This document shows, in pieces, positions 34,605 through 43,187 of a DNA stretch of 64,000 bases. Position 1 is the stretch's first letter; the number at the start of each line of letters is the position of its first letter. Origin of the DNA: Mesorhizobium metallidurans STM 2683 (lineage in GTDB: Bacteria > Pseudomonadota > Alphaproteobacteria > Rhizobiales > Rhizobiaceae); NCBI RefSeq assembly GCF_000350085.1, contig NZ_CAUM01000143.1:124001-188000 (forward strand), in the 5' to 3' direction. Position numbers and translations under genes: made by a program. Under the pieces are notes generated by a model that was given only the letters and a program-made list of their open reading frames with translations, was not told where the DNA came from and searched no databases.

Positions 34605-35021
34605 ATGAGCGTGCTTTATCGTGCGGCAAAGATTGCCGAACAGGCTCATGCCGGGCAGAAAGACAAGACCGGAGAGCCGTATATCGAGCATTGCCGCCGC
34701 GTCGTTGATGCCGTGGACACGCTTGATGGCAAGGCTATCGCCTACCTTCACGACGTTCTTGAGAAAGGCGACGGATGGAGCCGCGATCGGCTGGAGGCGG
34801 CCGGCTTCGGAACGTCCATAGTCTCGGCAGTCGATGCCATGACCCGCCGGCCCGACGAAGATGAGCTTGCTTTCGTGCGCAGAGCGGCGTCCAATCCCCT
34901 GGCGCTGCCGGTCAAACGCGCGGATCTCGCCGACAATATCTGGCAGGCACGACAGATCGGCGCTTCAACATCAAAATACGAGAAAGGCCTTCGGCTCCTT
35001 GACGAGGAGTTCCCTAATTGA
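34605..35021 (+). CDS. Small HD-domain protein, RelA/SpoT hydrolase-like
   Basis: The 138-residue protein resembles the (p)ppGpp hydrolase domain found in SpoT and in stand-alone MESH1-like enzymes: IAEQAHAGQKDKTGEPYIEH, AIAYLHDVLEKGDGWSRDRL (a His-Asp pair) and VKRADLADNIWQ (the later Asp). No synthetase or regulatory domain follows. It may hydrolyse ppGpp-like nucleotides or another phosphate ester. An ATG at 34601 overlaps in another frame; 34605 is in frame. Confidence 0.78.
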   Translation: MSVLYRAAKIAEQAHAGQKDKTGEPYIEHCRRVVDAVDTLDGKAIAYLHDVLEKGDGWSRDRLEAAGFGTSIVSAVDAMTRRPDEDELAFVRRAASNPLALPVKRADLADNIWQARQIGASTSKYEKGLRLLDEEFPN

Positions 35022-35103
35022 AGGCCTGTTTGGGCCTGGCGAAATGCCGCACTTGTTCGAGGCATGTACGGCGTTCCGACTTGCCCCGCATCGGCAAGGT
35101 CGA

Positions 35104-35268
35104 TCACCCCTCGGCCTTGAAATTCTTCGCTTCCTTCTCTGCCTTCTTGCGGTCGCCGTGGTGCTTTTCGAGCAACTCCTTTGCCTGTCTGGGCGACACG
35201 TCGGCAAGATGGAGAGCATCCTTGTCGACGCTTTTGCTCTTTCTTCCGGCTGTAGCTTTCTCAACCAT
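35104..35268 (-). CDS. Very small basic protein
   Basis: This 54-residue Lys-rich protein begins MVEKATAGRKSKSVDKDALH and continues LADVSPRQAKELLEKHHGDR, ending in KKAEKEAKNFKAEG. It has no signal peptide or membrane segment, and the second half should be helical. GTGAAAG precedes the ATG. I do not recognise a family; nucleic-acid binding is only a guess from the charge. Confidence 0.55.
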   Translation of the reverse strand: MVEKATAGRKSKSVDKDALHLADVSPRQAKELLEKHHGDRKKAEKEAKNFKAEG

Positions 35269-35467
35269 GCTTTCACCTGACCTTGCCTGTGGAGACTGTG
35301 GCTACCCGCAACTTCACAACGATGGCTGGGCGGAGTGGGTTCCGCACTGCCAAAGGAATGACGCATCGTAAACCTTTTCGCCGGACATGCGTTGTTCCCA
35401 GGCAACCCTTGGGCAGCGTGATTTGTAATTGGCGCAAATGGCGATGCCTGACATGAAAGGCCCGGAT

Positions 35468-37180
35468 ATGTATTTCATAGCCTTGGCAACGGACTATGAC
35501 GGCACGCTCGCGCACAACGGCATCGTTTCCGAAAAGACGTTTTCAGCACTCGAACGGATTAAGAAGACCGGCCGCAAGCTTATCCTGGTCACCGGCCGCG
35601 AATTGCCCGACCTTAAGCAGATTTTTCCCGAACTTGGCATCTTCGACAAGGTGGTCGCAGAAAATGGCGCCCTGATCTACACCCCTGCCAGCGAGGAAGA
35701 GCGCACCATTTCGCCATCGCCATCGCCCGATCTCGTCGCCAGGCTGAAGAAGCGCGGGGTCAAGCCGCTTTCGGTCGGGCGCTCGATCGTCGCCACCTGG
35801 GAACCTCATCAGGTGACTGTGCTCGATGTCATCAAGAAACTGGGACTGGAACTGGAGATCATCTTCAACAAGGGCGCCGTGATGATCCTGCCGAGCGGCA
35901 TCAACAAGGCGGCGGGTCTGGCCGCCGCGCTCCAGGATCTTCGCCTCTCACCGCGCAATGTGGTCGGCATTGGCGATGCGGAAAACGACCATGCCTTCCT
36001 GCGGGCCTGCGGTTGCAGTGTCGCCGTCGACAACGCGTTGCCGGCAGTCAAGGACACCGCCGATCTTGTCACGCGCGGCGCCCGCGGCAAGGGCGTCGAG
36101 GAACTGATCGGCAAGCTGATCAAGCATGATCGCGAGCTTGTGCGGGAGCCGCGCGACGGCATCCTGCTTGGCACCACGGCCGGAAAGGAGACATATCTGT
36201 CGCCGACCGATACCGTTCTGATCGCCGGAAGCTCCGGCATCGGCAAGTCCACGCTGGCCACCGCGCTGACGGAGCGCTTCGTGGAGACCGGCTTTCAGTT
36301 TTGCATCTTCGATCCGGAAGGGGATTATGATGGGCTGCAAGGCGCCGTCCGACTTGGCGACGGTTCGAGCGTGCCGACAAAGGAACAGTTGCTTGACCTG
36401 ATCGAAAAGGTGGACACCAATGTTGTCGTCAACGGACTGTCTCTGAGGGTCAACGAGCGACCAGACTTCTTTGCCGACCTGCTGCCCGGCCTGGGCAATT
36501 TCCGTTACCGCACGGCGCGACCGCATTTTCTGGTCATCGACGAAGCGCATCACCTTCTGCCCAAGCGGCGCGACGACACCCGTGCGGTCCTGTCTTTGGA
36601 ATTGCCGGGCACGATCCTGATCACGGTGCATCCGGAAGCAATCTCGACCGACGCCCTGCGCCTGGTGACGGCCGTCATCGCGCTTGGCCCCAAGGCGAAG
36701 AGCGTCATCAAGACATTCTGCCAGGAAACCGGAATGGAAGCGCCAAGGGAGATGTCATCGCCAAAGGGCGAACGCGTGCTTTTCTGGCGGCCGCACGCGA
36801 ACAAGAAACCTGCGACAATCAAAGCGATCGAGCCGCGCCAGTCCCTCAAGCGGCACAGTCGCAAATATGCCGAAGGCCAGCTCGATGAGGCCGGCAGCTT
36901 CTATTTCAAAGGCCCCGACAATGCTATGAATCTGAGGGCGCACAATCTGATGATTTTCGCGCAGATGGCGGAGGGCATCGACGACAAGACCTGGGAGCAC
37001 CATCTGCGGAGCGGCGACTATTCCGAATGGTTCCGCCACCAGATCAGGGACAAGGAACTGGCCCGTGAAACCGCGGCCGCGGAAAAGGACAAGACATTGT
37101 CGGCGCAGGAGAGCCGCCAACTGGTTCTTGATGCGGTGCGTCGCCGTTACACGGCTCCCGCCACTGCTCCTACGGAATAG
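35468..37180 (+). CDS. HAD-family phosphatase fused to a P-loop (HerA-like) ATPase
   Basis: The 570-residue protein combines two enzymes. Residues 1-220 are a Cof-type HAD hydrolase: nucleophile motif ATDYDGTLA, Thr in ILVTGRELPD, and NVVGIGDAENDHAFL. From about residue 245 there is a P-loop ATPase with Walker A AGSSGIGKSTLATAL, FCIFDPEGDYDGLQ and Walker B FLVIDEAHHLLP, resembling HerA/DUF87-type ATPases. ATG 35468 follows GAAAGG; ATG 35429 adds 13 residues. HAD proteins of this kind cleave sugar phosphates or nucleotides. How ATP hydrolysis is linked to that is unknown. A Nudix gene follows after 21 bases. Confidence 0.85.
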   Translation: MYFIALATDYDGTLAHNGIVSEKTFSALERIKKTGRKLILVTGRELPDLKQIFPELGIFDKVVAENGALIYTPASEEERTISPSPSPDLVARLKKRGVKPLSVGRSIVATWEPHQVTVLDVIKKLGLELEIIFNKGAVMILPSGINKAAGLAAALQDLRLSPRNVVGIGDAENDHAFLRACGCSVAVDNALPAVKDTADLVTRGARGKGVEELIGKLIKHDRELVREPRDGILLGTTAGKETYLSPTDTVLIAGSSGIGKSTLATALTERFVETGFQFCIFDPEGDYDGLQGAVRLGDGSSVPTKEQLLDLIEKVDTNVVVNGLSLRVNERPDFFADLLPGLGNFRYRTARPHFLVIDEAHHLLPKRRDDTRAVLSLELPGTILITVHPEAISTDALRLVTAVIALGPKAKSVIKTFCQETGMEAPREMSSPKGERVLFWRPHANKKPATIKAIEPRQSLKRHSRKYAEGQLDEAGSFYFKGPDNAMNLRAHNLMIFAQMAEGIDDKTWEHHLRSGDYSEWFRHQIRDKELARETAAAEKDKTLSAQESRQLVLDAVRRRYTAPATAPTE

Positions 37181-37201
37181 GCCGATGAGAAAGACCCGCG
37201 G

Positions 37202-37666
37202 ATGCCTGTCACAAGTGCCGGACTGTTGATCTATTGCCGCAGCTCGGGCCTGCTGCAGGTTCTGCTGGTGCACCCGGGCGGGCCATTCTGGGCAAGGAAG
37301 GACGAAGCCGCGTGGTCGATCCCGAAGGGCCTCATCGAGTCGGACGAGGACGAGTTGGCTGCGGCGCGGCGTGAGACCGAAGAGGAGTTGGGCGTGCGCA
37401 TCGACGGACGCTTCCAGCCTCTCGGCCGCTATAAGCAGCCGGGAGGCAAGATCGTGCTGGCCTGGTGCGTGGAAACGAATGTCGATGCGGCCGCCGCGAG
37501 GAGCAACAATTTCCTGATGGAATGGCCGCCAAGGTCCGGCTCGATGCGGGAGTTTCCGGAGGTCGACAAGGTGGGATGGTTCAGCTTGCCCGAGGCCGAA
37601 ACCAAGATCCTGAAAGGCCAGCGCCCAATACTGAAGGATTTTGCCGAACTGCATGACGCAGGATGA
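37202..37666 (+). CDS. Nudix hydrolase
   Basis: The 154-residue enzyme has a complete Nudix box (GLIESDEDELAAARRETEEE followed by LGV), which binds metal and cleaves nucleoside diphosphates linked to another group. The start SAGLLIYCRSSGLLQVLLVH and the KYKQPGGKIV-like middle part (RYKQPGGKIVLAWCVE) are typical of diadenosine-tetraphosphate or NTP-cleaving members. It lies 21 bases after the HAD-ATPase gene and is probably in the same operon, so both may act in nucleotide housekeeping. Confidence 0.88.
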   Translation: MPVTSAGLLIYCRSSGLLQVLLVHPGGPFWARKDEAAWSIPKGLIESDEDELAAARRETEEELGVRIDGRFQPLGRYKQPGGKIVLAWCVETNVDAAAARSNNFLMEWPPRSGSMREFPEVDKVGWFSLPEAETKILKGQRPILKDFAELHDAG

Positions 37667-37879
37667 CCGCAACCGGGGCGTAGGCGCCCTGCAGCCATCT
37701 CATGGTCACTCGAAATGAGGGCGGGCAAAGACGTTGAGGCCGTTGCGTCAGAGCGCACCGTCATCTCGACGCGCGGCAACTGCCGCCGATAGCCAGCCCT
37801 GCGGCAACACTGGTAAACCGTTCAATCATCGAATAGTCAGATTTGCACGGATGCCCTGATTATAGGCGCAGGAGGAGAA

Positions 37880-38908
37880 ATGCCGCATTCATTGCCGCTG
37901 GTCATCAGCGCGCCGGAACCGCGCACGCTCGACCTCATTTTCACGCCGCCGCAGCTGGCGCGCTTCAGGGCGAAATATCGCATCGTCGAAACGACGCCCG
38001 AGGGCGTCGCCGCGCTTCCGGCAGATGTGATCGCCAAGGCGCGCTACATTGTCGGCCAGCCGTCGATCGCACCCGAAACGCTGGACAAGATGAAGGCGCT
38101 GCGCTGCGTCTTCAATGTCGAGAGCAACCTGATCAACAACATGCCCTATGAGACGCTGTTTGCGCGCGGCATCCATGTCGTCACCACCGGCCTGGTGTTT
38201 GCCGAGCCGGTGGCAGAACTCGGCCTCGCCATGGCGCTCAACCTCGCCCGCGGCATCGTCGATGCCGACCTCGCTTTTCGGCAGGGCAAGGAGCTGTGGG
38301 GCGGCGACGGCAATAAGACGGCGCGGCTGCTTTCCGGCGCCGATGTCGGCATCATCGGCTTCGGCGATCTCGGCCGCGCGCTCAACCGGCTGCTGTCCGG
38401 CTTTCGCACGCGGACCAAGGTCTTCGATCCGTGGCTGCCACCGTCGATCCTGATCGAGAACGGCGTCGAACCTGCATCGCTCGATACGGTCCTGTCGGAG
38501 AGCGATTTCGTTTTCGTCGTCGCTTCCGTGACCAGCGAAAACCAGGGATTCCTTGGCGCGGAAGCCTTCGCCAAAATGCGCAAGGGAGCGGCCTTCATCC
38601 TGCTCAGCCGCGCCGGTGTCGTCGATTTTCCGGCGCTTATGGACGCCGTTCGCAGCGGCCACATCGTCGCCGCCAGCGATGTCTTCCCGGACGAGCCGCT
38701 GGCCAAGGACCATCCCGTGCGCGCGCTGCCCGGCTTCCTGCGCTCCGCCCATCGTGCCGGCGCGCTCGACATCGCCTTCAAGCGCATGGGCGACATGGTG
38801 CTGGAGGACATGGACCTGATCGACCGCGGCCTGCCGCCGATGCGCTCCAAGCGGGCCGAACGCGAGACCGTTTCGCGAATGCGCTCGAAGCCGGTCGACA
38901 AGAACTAG
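37880..38908 (+). CDS. D-2-hydroxyacid dehydrogenase family protein
   Basis: The 342-residue NAD-dependent dehydrogenase has the cofactor fold GADVGIIGFGDLGRALNRLL, the family Arg region AAFILLSRAGVVDFPALMDA and the Glu region ASDVFPDEPLAKDHP, followed by the catalytic His in FLRSAHRAGA. Substrates in this family are 2-hydroxy or 2-keto acids such as glyoxylate, hydroxypyruvate or phosphoglycerate. It is convergent with the GntR gene at 38931 and precedes the DUF1185/monooxygenase block, so it may act on a product of that pathway. Confidence 0.88.
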   Translation: MPHSLPLVISAPEPRTLDLIFTPPQLARFRAKYRIVETTPEGVAALPADVIAKARYIVGQPSIAPETLDKMKALRCVFNVESNLINNMPYETLFARGIHVVTTGLVFAEPVAELGLAMALNLARGIVDADLAFRQGKELWGGDGNKTARLLSGADVGIIGFGDLGRALNRLLSGFRTRTKVFDPWLPPSILIENGVEPASLDTVLSESDFVFVVASVTSENQGFLGAEAFAKMRKGAAFILLSRAGVVDFPALMDAVRSGHIVAASDVFPDEPLAKDHPVRALPGFLRSAHRAGALDIAFKRMGDMVLEDMDLIDRGLPPMRSKRAERETVSRMRSKPVDKN

Positions 38909-38930
38909 GGTCGGAAAAGCACACACAGGC

Positions 38931-39608
38931 TCAGAGCGAATCCAGCCGAAGCGCGTTGCGGGCAATCCGCCAGGCGGATTCGACATGCCGCCGTGCCGCC
39001 GCTTCCGCCGCCTCCGGCTCGCGCGACCGGATGGCGTCCATGATGGCGTGCATTTCGGCGATCGCCGGCTCGCGGCGGTTCTCCGAGGCGATGGTCATCG
39101 AACGCAGCTGGTTGATGCGAACATTCAGCCCGGTGACGATCTCCCAGGCAATGCGCTTGTCGGCCGCATCGAACAGCGCCTCGTAGAATTTGGTCGTCGC
39201 CCGCATCACTTCGACCGGCGCACCCGACGCCCAGGCTTCGAGAAGTTTTTTCAGGGCACCGTCGAGTACAGCGATCTGCGCGTCGGTAGCCGAGCTCGCG
39301 CAAGCCCGCGCCGCTATGCCTTCCAGCAAGGCGCGCAACTCGTAGATCTCGTCGGTGCGGCCGAGATCGGGCTTCGCCACGGCAGGCCCATGGCCCGGTA
39401 TCATCTGCACGAGGCCTTCCGCCTCCAATTGCCGCAGGACTTCGCGCACGACCGAACGGCTGACGCCGAGCTGATCGCAAAGCGGCCGCTCGACCAGCCT
39501 TTCGCCGGGCTGGAAATGGAAGTCCATGATCGCCTCGCGCATGCGTTCAAGCGCCAGCGTCCGCAGCGTCTTGGCAGAGCGGTCGATCCGAAGCGTATCG
39601 TCAGCCAT
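38931..39608 (-). CDS. GntR-family transcriptional regulator, FCD type
   Basis: The 225-residue regulator has a winged HTH (LVERPLCDQLGVSRSVVREV, LRQLEAEGLVQ) and an FCD effector domain (YELRALLEGIAARACASSAT, TKFYEALFDAADKR, IAEMHAIMDAI). It is divergent from the operon beginning at 39747. A perfect palindrome, ATGGTATACCAT, lies in the shared promoter region and is the likely binding site. ATG 39608 is the best start; an upstream in-frame ATG at 39683 would overlap the operator. Confidence 0.92.
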   Translation of the reverse strand: MADDTLRIDRSAKTLRTLALERMREAIMDFHFQPGERLVERPLCDQLGVSRSVVREVLRQLEAEGLVQMIPGHGPAVAKPDLGRTDEIYELRALLEGIAARACASSATDAQIAVLDGALKKLLEAWASGAPVEVMRATTKFYEALFDAADKRIAWEIVTGLNVRINQLRSMTIASENRREPAIAEMHAIMDAIRSREPEAAEAAARRHVESAWRIARNALRLDSL

Positions 39609-39654
39609 TTTTCTCCGCTCCTCGCCCGACCACAAAAACAGATTCCACAGTTGG

Positions 39655-39684
39655 TTGACAAGGTTCGTGGTTCTCCGTAGCATG
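39655..39684 (+). promoter_or_regulatory. Candidate sigma-70 promoter of the monooxygenase operon
   Basis: A perfect TTGACA (39655-39660) is followed after 18 bases by TAGCAT (39679-39684), a four-of-six match to TATAAT. It points toward the DUF1185 gene at 39747. The GntR operator candidate overlaps its -10 region. Confidence 0.55.
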
Positions 39685-39694
39685 GTATACCATA
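39683..39694. promoter_or_regulatory. Candidate GntR (FCD) operator ATGGTATACCAT
   Basis: This perfect 12-base palindrome has the TGGTnnnACCA shape typical of FCD-type GntR sites. It overlaps the -10 and start region of the predicted promoter, so bound repressor would block transcription of the operon at 39747. Confidence 0.65.
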
Positions 39695-39746
39695 ATACGC
39701 TATAGGAATGGCGGAGCCTTTTGCACCATTTCGACCGAGGATTTGC

Positions 39747-40334
39747 ATGAAGCCGGCCATTCGCAAGATCGTGACCTATGTCGAGAACACCTTGATCGAA
39801 GGTGGCAAGACAGCACCCCGGCCGTTGCGCCTGATCGGCGTCGCCGCGGTGCTGACGAACCCCTGGGCTGGCCGCGGTTTCACCGACGATCTTTCGCCGG
39901 AGATCCGGGCCATCGCTCCCGTCCTCGGCGAAACGCTGACCCGCGAGATCGTCGCGATCGCCGGTTCGGGCGAGGCGATAGAAGGCTATGGCAAGGCCGC
40001 CATCTCAGGCACGTCAGGCGAGATCGAGCATGCCTCGGCGCTGATCCACACGCTGCATTTCGGCAATCATTATCGCCGCGCCGTCGGCGCCAAGACGTAT
40101 CTCGCCTTCACCAATCTGCGCGGCGGACCGAACACGCCGATCATGATCCCGCTTATGGACAAGAACGACGAGGGCCGCCGCTCGCATTATCTGACCGTGC
40201 ATTTCCAGATCGGCGATGCGCCCGCTCCCGACGAACTGGTGGTGGCGCTCGGCGCCTCCATCGGTGGCCGCCCGCATCACCGCATCGGCGACCGCTATCA
40301 GGATTTGAAGGAGGTCGGAGATCTGGATGGCTGA
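39747..40334 (+). CDS. DUF1185 (amino acid synthesis family) protein
   Basis: The 195-residue protein belongs to DUF1185/PF06684, named 'amino acid synthesis' without a proven reaction. Recognisable segments are IRKIVTYVENTLIEGGK, AVLTNPWAGRGFTDDLSPEI, GYGKAAISGTSGEIEHASAL and ASIGGRPHHRIGDRYQD. Members often sit in catabolic clusters for nitrogen-containing compounds. It is the first gene of the GntR-controlled operon and overlaps the fusion gene by eight bases. An enzymatic role on the imported substrate is inferred from context only. Confidence 0.85.
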   Translation: MKPAIRKIVTYVENTLIEGGKTAPRPLRLIGVAAVLTNPWAGRGFTDDLSPEIRAIAPVLGETLTREIVAIAGSGEAIEGYGKAAISGTSGEIEHASALIHTLHFGNHYRRAVGAKTYLAFTNLRGGPNTPIMIPLMDKNDEGRRSHYLTVHFQIGDAPAPDELVVALGASIGGRPHHRIGDRYQDLKEVGDLDG

Positions 40335-42123
40335 CACCGCCGCCTCCGCATGGGGCCGCGACACGGCTCCGGACGGCACCGGCTTCATCCGGGCCGGTTC
40401 CGGTGCGCCGGTTCTGCTCATCCACGGCGTCGGCATGAGTGCTTCGATCTGGCAGCCGCAAATCGAGATGATGAAGGATAGCCACGACCTGATCGCCATC
40501 GACATGCTTGGCCATGGCGCCTCGCCCTTGCCGCCGGAGAATGCCGAACTTCGGGACTTCGCCGATCAGGCGATCCGCCTGCTCGACCATCTTGGTCTCG
40601 ATAGCGTATCGGTGGTCGGTCATTCCATGGGCGCGTTGATCGCTCAGGAAATTGCGCTTCGCGCGCCTTCGCGTGTCAGCTCCGTTGTCTGCCTCAACGC
40701 GGTCTTCCGCCGCCCTCCGGCGCAGGCGCAGGCGGTGCGCGAACGCGCGGCGGCGCTGGGTCGTCACCGCGATCGTTCAGCCATTGCCGCAACGATTGCC
40801 CGCTGGTTCGGCGAGCCGATCCCGGCCGATCTGGCCGGAGCCGCCGCAACGGCGCGCGCCGCGCTCGAAAGCGTCGACGCGCAAGGCTATGCCCGCACCT
40901 ACCGTCTCTTTGCCCGCGCCGACGCCGAGCACGGCGACCGCCTTGCCGGACTTAGCCAGCCGGCACTGTTCATGACCGGGTCGGAAGACAGGAATTCGAC
41001 ACCCGCAATGTCGGCCGCGATGGCACGGCTTGCACCGAACGGCCAATGCCTGGTCCTGAGCGGCGAAAAGCATATGATGACAATAGCTTCGCCGGAAAAA
41101 GTGACTCAGCATATCAACACTTTTCTCGAAAACCCCACGCATGCCGCAAGCGCCGGCATCGATCCCGCATTCGACGTCACCGAATTCCGGCGGGCGCTTG
41201 GTTCCTTCCTGACCGGCGTCACCATCGTCACGACGATCGGCGCCGAAGGCGAACCGCGCGGCTTCACCGCCAACTCCTTCACCTCGGTCTCGCTCGAGCC
41301 GCCGCTGGTGCTTGTCTGCATCGCCAAGAAGGCTTTGGGACACAGCGCCTTCTCGACATCCAGAGGTTTCGCCATCAACATCCTGTCCGAAAGTCAGAAG
41401 ACCGAATCCGGCATCTTCGCATCCAAGGCCGTGGACAAATTCGCCGCCGTCGCCTGGCAACCCGGCCAGACCGGCAATCCCCTGATCGACGGTTCCGTTG
41501 CAGTGTTCGATTGCGGCATGGAGCAACTGGTCGATGCCGGCGACCATTCGATCCTCATCGGCCGCGTCCGCGACTTCAGCCACAATGGCGCACAGCCGCT
41601 TGGTTATTGCCGGGGCGCCTATGTCACGCCCGGCCTCAGCCAGGAAGCCCTGGCGGCGGCGCCGCCTGAGACCGAAGTCGGCGCCATCCTGGAAAATGAG
41701 GGCCGTGTGCTGTTCTTCGAAACCGCCGACGGGTTTCACGAATTGCCGGCCGGGCGTGGGCTGGGCACACCCGGTGACGCACGTAGTCTCAAGGGACGCC
41801 TTGCCGCCAGGGCCATCGACGCGCAGCTCGGCTTCCTGTTCGCGGTATGGGACGATGCAGCCGACCCTTCGCGCACCCATGTCTACTATCGCGGCACGGT
41901 TGACGGCCCCTACTCCGACGATCGCCGGGTCAGGCTTGTCGACATCGAGCATATCGCCGGTCTGAAGATCGCCGACCCGGCGGTGCGTTCGATGCTTGAC
42001 CGCTATGCGCGCGAACGCGCCGAGGATCAATTCGGCGTCTATGTCGGCAATGAGGTCGAAGGCGAAGTCCGGCCGCTTGCCAAACCAGCGCCTGCCGCAG
42101 CTCTTCATTCCGGCCACAGGTGA
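40327..42123 (+). CDS. Three-part fusion: alpha/beta hydrolase, flavin reductase, degenerate Nudix-like domain
   Basis: Residues 1-275 are an alpha/beta hydrolase with oxyanion region LLIHGVGMSASIWQPQ, nucleophile Ser in VVGHSMGALIAQE, Asp in TGSEDRNSTP and His in SGEKHMMTIASPE, so the triad is complete. Residues 285-445 are an FMN-dependent flavin reductase (FRRALGSFLTGVTIVTTIGA, GFTANSFTSVSLEPPLVLVC, FAINILSESQ, YCRGAY). Residues 450-598 look Nudix-like but lack the metal-binding Glu residues. The reductase probably supplies reduced flavin to the luciferase-like monooxygenase encoded next, and the hydrolase cleaves its product. The fused layout recalls separate RutD and RutF in pyrimidine breakdown. 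Confidence 0.85.
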   Translation: MADTAASAWGRDTAPDGTGFIRAGSGAPVLLIHGVGMSASIWQPQIEMMKDSHDLIAIDMLGHGASPLPPENAELRDFADQAIRLLDHLGLDSVSVVGHSMGALIAQEIALRAPSRVSSVVCLNAVFRRPPAQAQAVRERAAALGRHRDRSAIAATIARWFGEPIPADLAGAAATARAALESVDAQGYARTYRLFARADAEHGDRLAGLSQPALFMTGSEDRNSTPAMSAAMARLAPNGQCLVLSGEKHMMTIASPEKVTQHINTFLENPTHAASAGIDPAFDVTEFRRALGSFLTGVTIVTTIGAEGEPRGFTANSFTSVSLEPPLVLVCIAKKALGHSAFSTSRGFAINILSESQKTESGIFASKAVDKFAAVAWQPGQTGNPLIDGSVAVFDCGMEQLVDAGDHSILIGRVRDFSHNGAQPLGYCRGAYVTPGLSQEALAAAPPETEVGAILENEGRVLFFETADGFHELPAGRGLGTPGDARSLKGRLAARAIDAQLGFLFAVWDDAADPSRTHVYYRGTVDGPYSDDRRVRLVDIEHIAGLKIADPAVRSMLDRYARERAEDQFGVYVGNEVEGEVRPLAKPAPAAALHSGHR

Positions 42124-42128
42124 GACCG

Positions 42129-43187
42129 ATGAGATTTTCGCTTTTCGTCCACATGGAGCGCTCGGATCTGGCGAAGCCGCATTCCGAACTGCTGGCGGAG
42201 TTGGAGGAGCTTGTGCTGCTCGCGGAGCAGGCAGGGTTCGAGACCGCATGGATCGGCGAGCACCACGGCATGGAATTCACCATCTCGCCGAACCCATTCA
42301 TCAACATCGCCTATCTCGGCGCGAGGACGACAAGCATCCGCCTGGGCACCGGCACCATCGTGGCGCCGTTCTGGCATCCCATCAAGCTCGCCGGCGAGGC
42401 GGCGATGGCCGACGTCATCACCGGCGGCAGGCTCGATATCGGCATTGCGCGCGGCGCCTACAGCTATGAGTACCAGCGGCTCTTCCCCGGGCTCGAAGCC
42501 TGGGGCGCGGGCCAGCGCATGCGTGAGATGGTCCCGGCGATCCGAGGCCTTTGGGATGGCGATTTCGAACTCTCCGGCGAGTTCTGGTCATTCCCGTCGA
42601 CCACCTCCTCGCCCAAGCCGCTGCAAAAACCTTATCCACCGATCTGGGTGGCGGCACGTGATCCGAATTCGCACGACTTCGCCGTGGCCAGCAAATGCAA
42701 TGTGCAGGTGACGCCGCTTGCCTCCGGCGACGGCGAGGTGGCGAGCCTGATGGAGCGCTTCAATGCAGCTTGTGCCGCTCATCCGGAAACGCCGCGGCCG
42801 GAAATCATGCTTCTGATGCACACATTCGTGGCCGAGGACGCGGCCGACGCCGACCGTCTGGCACAGGATCTGTCGCAATTCTACTGCCAGTTCGGCGCCT
42901 GGTTCCAGAACAAGAAGCCGGTGCATCAGGGCATTCTGGAGCCGCTGACGGAAGCAGAGATTGCGGCCATGCCGCAGTATGCGCCGGACAAGATCAGGCA
43001 GAATCTGGTTATCGGTGAAGCCGACGAGGTGATCGCCCGGCTGAAGACCTATGAAGCGCAGGGCTACGACCAGTATTCGATCTGGATCGACAGCGGCCTC
43101 TCCCACCAGCGCAAGAAGAAATCGCTGCAGCTCTTCATCGACAAGGTGATACCGGCTTTTTCTGAGCCGCAAATGGGGCCGCGATGA
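42129..43187 (+). CDS. Luciferase-like (LLM) flavin-dependent monooxygenase
   Basis: The 352-residue TIM-barrel protein uses reduced FMN and oxygen to attack an organic substrate. It shows RFSLFVHMERSD, AGFETAWIGEHHGMEF, IRLGTGTIVAPFWHPIKLAG and GRLDIGIARGAYSYEYQRLF, all standard for the LLM class. ATG 42129 is preferred over GTG 42120. Its position right after the fused flavin reductase argues for a two-component monooxygenase. The substrate is unknown; RutA-like ring opening of an N-heterocycle is a possibility but not shown. Confidence 0.9.
   Translation: MRFSLFVHMERSDLAKPHSELLAELEELVLLAEQAGFETAWIGEHHGMEFTISPNPFINIAYLGARTTSIRLGTGTIVAPFWHPIKLAGEAAMADVITGGRLDIGIARGAYSYEYQRLFPGLEAWGAGQRMREMVPAIRGLWDGDFELSGEFWSFPSTTSSPKPLQKPYPPIWVAARDPNSHDFAVASKCNVQVTPLASGDGEVASLMERFNAACAAHPETPRPEIMLLMHTFVAEDAADADRLAQDLSQFYCQFGAWFQNKKPVHQGILEPLTEAEIAAMPQYAPDKIRQNLVIGEADEVIARLKTYEAQGYDQYSIWIDSGLSHQRKKKSLQLFIDKVIPAFSEPQMGPR

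Noticed and set aside
40777..42249. A 490-codon minus-strand frame opposite the fusion gene
   Set aside because: The plus strand encodes recognisable hydrolase and reductase domains across the same span.
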